A stretch of 64,000 nt of DNA from Acanthosoma haemorrhoidale (taxonomy: Eukaryota; Arthropoda; Insecta; Hemiptera; Acanthosomatidae): contig OV884011.1 in NCBI GenBank assembly GCA_930367205.1, positions 47,443,754-47,507,753 of the forward strand. Reading direction: 5' to 3'. The notes under the pieces were generated by a model. That model did no database searches. It was not told the DNA's origin and worked only from the letters and a program-made list of their open reading frames with translations. The position numbers and the translations under genes were made by a program. This document shows, piece by piece, positions 60,471-64,000 of this stretch (positions are counted from its first letter, which is position 1; each line of letters begins with the position of its first letter).

Positions 60471-63400
60471 TATTGCTCAAAACAAAACTTTTGAAATTGG
60501 TTTAGTACTGCTCAAGAAAGAGACTAAATATTACAACTAAGATGGCAAGAACCGAGCCCTAAGAGCTCCAGAGACTAATACGGGCTAACTTCATGTGGAA
60601 ACATGACCTTTAAAGATGTCTAAAAGACAGTAATGAATAATGACAATGGTTATTACTTCCTTTCTTATCCAGTAGATTTTATGATCAAATCAGATGGAAG
60701 CTCATACATAGTCTCATTTTCCTTCATCTATAGGGGATATATAGGAAAATACATATACTAAAACGTCCCGTAAGAATAAAAAGAAGCAAATGCGTCTATT
60801 TGTCCTTAATGAACTGTTGTAAAGCTGTTTTATAATTTAATTTTATATTGCAAAGCCCTAATGTTTTAATAATGTTACTTTTTATGAACATATATAAGTT
60901 TACAACTAATACCATAGATCATAGTTTTCGTTAACTGCGTACTAGAATTAATATGATTAAAAAAACAAAACTAGTATAATTAATAAGCACGAACCATTAG
61001 CTCTTACAAAGTTAAGGATAATTGTTGTATAAACCTCATCAAATTATGAAAGGCAGGTTACTTATTGCAATGTTATTCTCTATTTACAAAAACATTTAAT
61101 TATCGTACTTACTACTTCCGGTGAATAATCGAGAGGAAAACAATGTTCCTATTTAGGAAGGAAAAAGGAAAAAACCTTTGGGATTTACAAGCTAATTTGC
61201 GTTTGAATTAGTGACCTCATTTAACCGGTGGGAATCGGCAATTTACCTGGATTACTCAGCTTTATCTTCTATTAAACTCCACCGTAATTTATGTACCGTG
61301 ATTGGGAACCAATATTTTTAGATGGATTCCACTGAAATGTAAATTAATTAAAAATATACAGAGATAAAATTCAGCGATCAAGTTAAAACAATTATTACCC
61401 CTTCAACAATAACAGCACAAAATCTACTTAAAAAACTCCAATATTATGAAAACTTAAAACTGTTTTTAGTAAAACCTTTACTAATGGTTAACATCATATT
61501 ACTATGCAATAAAAAATTACACTGAATATGGATTTTTTTTTTAATTTAATTTATGAACAAAGTCACAGTTCTCTTAGATAATCGTGAAGAAACTTCTCGG
61601 GCTTTTCGAGTTAATTTTAATTGTTAAACTATCTCATTACCATAACTAAATTTGATATAAATTTGTGATTAGATAAAATATTACTAAAACAAAAACTAAT
61701 GAAATATACTGGAACGGCTTTGAATATACGATTACAACCTCTGGCTCCCACTCTTTATATTCTGGAATATCTTCTGGAGTCACTCCCTACAAAACGTGTG
61801 GCATAATGTCAAAAATCAGTTAGTGGCCACTATATAGATGAGACAGTCAGAAGGACAGTCATACACAGATTACTCAGCACGTGAATAAATGTAGTAACTC
61901 TCCCTTTGTGCTTCAATAACTACACTTGCAGCAAGGACATCAATTTGCCTTATTGTAAGGCGTTCTTCTACTATTGCACACAAAGCAAGGTACTGCTTTG
62001 ACTACCACATAGATCAATACAGCCTTCAAATAAGACAAGATAAATGTGTCTCATAGTCGTAAAAGGGGGTCGAATAAGGATCGATATTGCGAAAGTCAAC
62101 AATCTGATGATTTGCGTGCTTGATGTCGAGTACCGACAAGTAAATACCCCGTGAATAGTATCGAAAACCTATATATTGGTTGCGATGGGAAATACAACAA
62201 AACCTTTCACAAAAGTTGGGTAAGTATAGTTCCTTTTCATGCATTAACACATCTACTTGAGGTAAATGGCATACAGGAATATTGTTAATATTGTTGGCAC
62301 AGGGGAAGAAGTGAACCAAAAGGAATACAAACCACCCTAAAAAGGAACTTGGTTTCACCTATAGTTCAGCCAGCGGGGTAAAGGCTTACCCTTCCTTGAT
62401 AGGCGAGCCCTTATCGGACCACTTAAATAAGGCATTAGACCACCCCTTCTACCTATACTACCGTAGGAAATGTTACATCTCTTCCTCTCTCTCTGTTTAT
62501 TCTACTTCTTATTTATTACATATATATCTGACTAAAGATATATTTCTTTATGTTAAGTTATCATCGTTACTGGGATAAACATAAATGGTTAATACTTCTT
62601 CCACCAAGAAAGTCGACAATTATATTTTATCATTGAATTTTGTACTAATCATATCTCAATCCAAATATTTGATGGTGACTTTCCTATTTAAAGTTATAAA
62701 CCATCTAAAATTTTTATTAGGTTTCGATAAATTTATTTATTTATAAAGCTGAAGTTTATCCAATACAAACGTTTGATAGTCATTATGAAACGTTTTCATT
62801 TTACAGTTGATTCGTAACTTACAAAACAAAACTTTTTTATAAAATGGATATCCTTTTGTATCACTGGAATAAATTAAACAGCAACACATGAGCACATTGT
62901 AAAGTTTTTAACATAACACAAAGTTTCAGTATCAAATAACAGTTTTCTTTGGGCCCCTATTAAAACAATGAATCCCCAGTTGTATTCAACTTTAGAATGA
63001 ATATGAAAAAATCACTCCTATAATGCTGATTTAGATCTCATTCGATATATAATGGAATTTTACATTTTTTGTTAAATGAACAATCACACTTCCAAAAAGT
63101 GTTCTTCATGTTCCGTTTTAAATTTAACCACTTCATTTTCGTGATGAGAGGTAAATTTTCTACATTTTTGTATGTTTAGTTACAGTTGTTATGCTATGCT
63201 ATCATACAGTTATTTGCTCGGAATGTACACATTCACACTGAGCAGAAATAAGAATAAATGTAGCATAATATGAAGTTGGAATTAGTAACACTAAATATTT
63301 CCTTGTTGAAATAAAAATAATAATTGACAATAATATGAATACTAATATTGGTTTTTGTCTAGTTAATTAACACGCATTACGGACACGAACCGCCAGCGCT

Positions 63401-64000
63401 GGATGGTTATACTAAACCGGTCACGCATAATTGTCTTGATGGTACTATATAACCTCAGCCCCTGTCAGAAAAGTTTTTAATTGATTTTTGAAGCGTGGCT
63501 ATATAATAAAATGTTTTATTCATATGGTAACTATATACGATTACCAGTGCTTTGTTAATAAACCCATGGCTACAACTTTTTAAAACAGTAACCACTAATA
63601 TTTATGTATTTAATTTCATTACAATTATTTTTATATTCTATTCAAACCAAGTAATGAACTGCATTTTTTAATTTTATGTATACATTTTAATCTAATATTA
63701 TTATTATTTAATTTTTTCCCTCTACGTGATGTATTATTTGTCGGCCAAAACTGTATTTATTTATTTTCGCATTGCTTATTATTTATAGGGGACATGGTCC
63801 CAGAATAAATATTTTGTTTTATTTTAATCTGATTTTGACGCAAAGATTCATTTGTTTACCATAATAAGAACAAGATAACAATAGTATCAATTTATTATTA
63901 CTAGGGCCAGATGTTTTTAGAATATTTGTGCTAGATCAACGGCTGTACGAATTAAATTTATAGGATACACAGAAACGAAATAACGTAAAAAATAAGAAAA
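60471..64000. other. Gene-free AT-rich stretch to the window end
   Basis: No exon was recognised. A minus-strand frame of 110 codons at 62026-62358 begins with a hydrophobic, signal-like stretch and contains ISHRNQYIGFRYYSRGIYLS; I know no match and the upstream part has stops. A tRNA-like remnant is at 63372-63430. Confidence 0.4.
63372..63430 (-). repeat. tRNA-like remnant
   Basis: The minus strand reads TGACCGGTTTAGTATAACC (A-box/D-arm-like) followed by AGCGCTGGCGGTTCGTGTCC, with a B-box-like GGTTCGTGTCC. No acceptor stem is closed. Confidence 0.35.

Overview
This is an AT-rich, intron-like piece of animal nuclear DNA, almost certainly from an arthropod. There is no operon structure or run of long ORFs, and almost every long reading frame belongs to a decayed mobile element. 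One host coding exon can be supported. It lies on the minus strand at 3848-4115, encodes 89 residues of a pleckstrin-homology domain, and has clean splice sites on both sides. Its sequence reads as the first PH domain of the TIAM/Still life (sif) family of Rac guanine-nucleotide exchange factors. No other exon of that gene was found, so nearly the whole window is best read as sif introns: about 3.8 kb downstream of the exon and up to about 59.9 kb upstream. The species cannot be named from the sequence.

Layout. 1-3.8 kb: a 29-bp tandem array, a GC-richer island and no gene. 3.85-4.12 kb: the sif exon. 5-8.3 kb: two near-identical 403-bp repeats in direct orientation, one containing a perfect hairpin. 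13.7-15.0 kb: the 3' end of a Jockey-like retrotransposon (family A) split by a 793-bp solo LTR with a 5-bp target duplication. 17.3-18.2 kb: a coding-like island of unknown identity. 19.4-19.7 kb: a remnant of a restriction-like endonuclease domain of R2/R4-type retrotransposons. 21.76-22.01 kb: a family A insertion with an inverted 5' part (twin-priming structure) and an 11-bp target duplication. 29-31.65 kb: a mosaic of a paired repeat, a (TA)n tract, a mariner-type MITE and badly eroded Jockey pieces. 34.36-37.23 kb: three separate non-LTR insertions, families A, B and A. 39.8-41.7 kb: a palindromic MITE beside a dead Tc1-like transposon. 48.2-50.2 kb: the longest family A copy. 51.9-53.15 kb: the longer family B copy. 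55.0-55.4 kb: another ORF2 remnant. 59.45-60.47 kb: a third related family (C). The rest is AT-rich sequence with tRNA-like remnants and low-copy repeats.

How the parts relate. The mobile elements show layered insertion: the LTR entered family A, and a MITE entered a palindromic AT-rich site beside Tc1. Families A, B and C each keep a small hairpin in the 3' UTR; in A it sits at the extreme 3' end and survives even in a copy of about 90 bp, so it may be the reverse transcriptase recognition structure. No intact transposase or reverse transcriptase remains, and no CRISPR array, rRNA gene or clear intact tRNA gene was seen. Coordinates of eroded elements are approximate; matches were made by eye.
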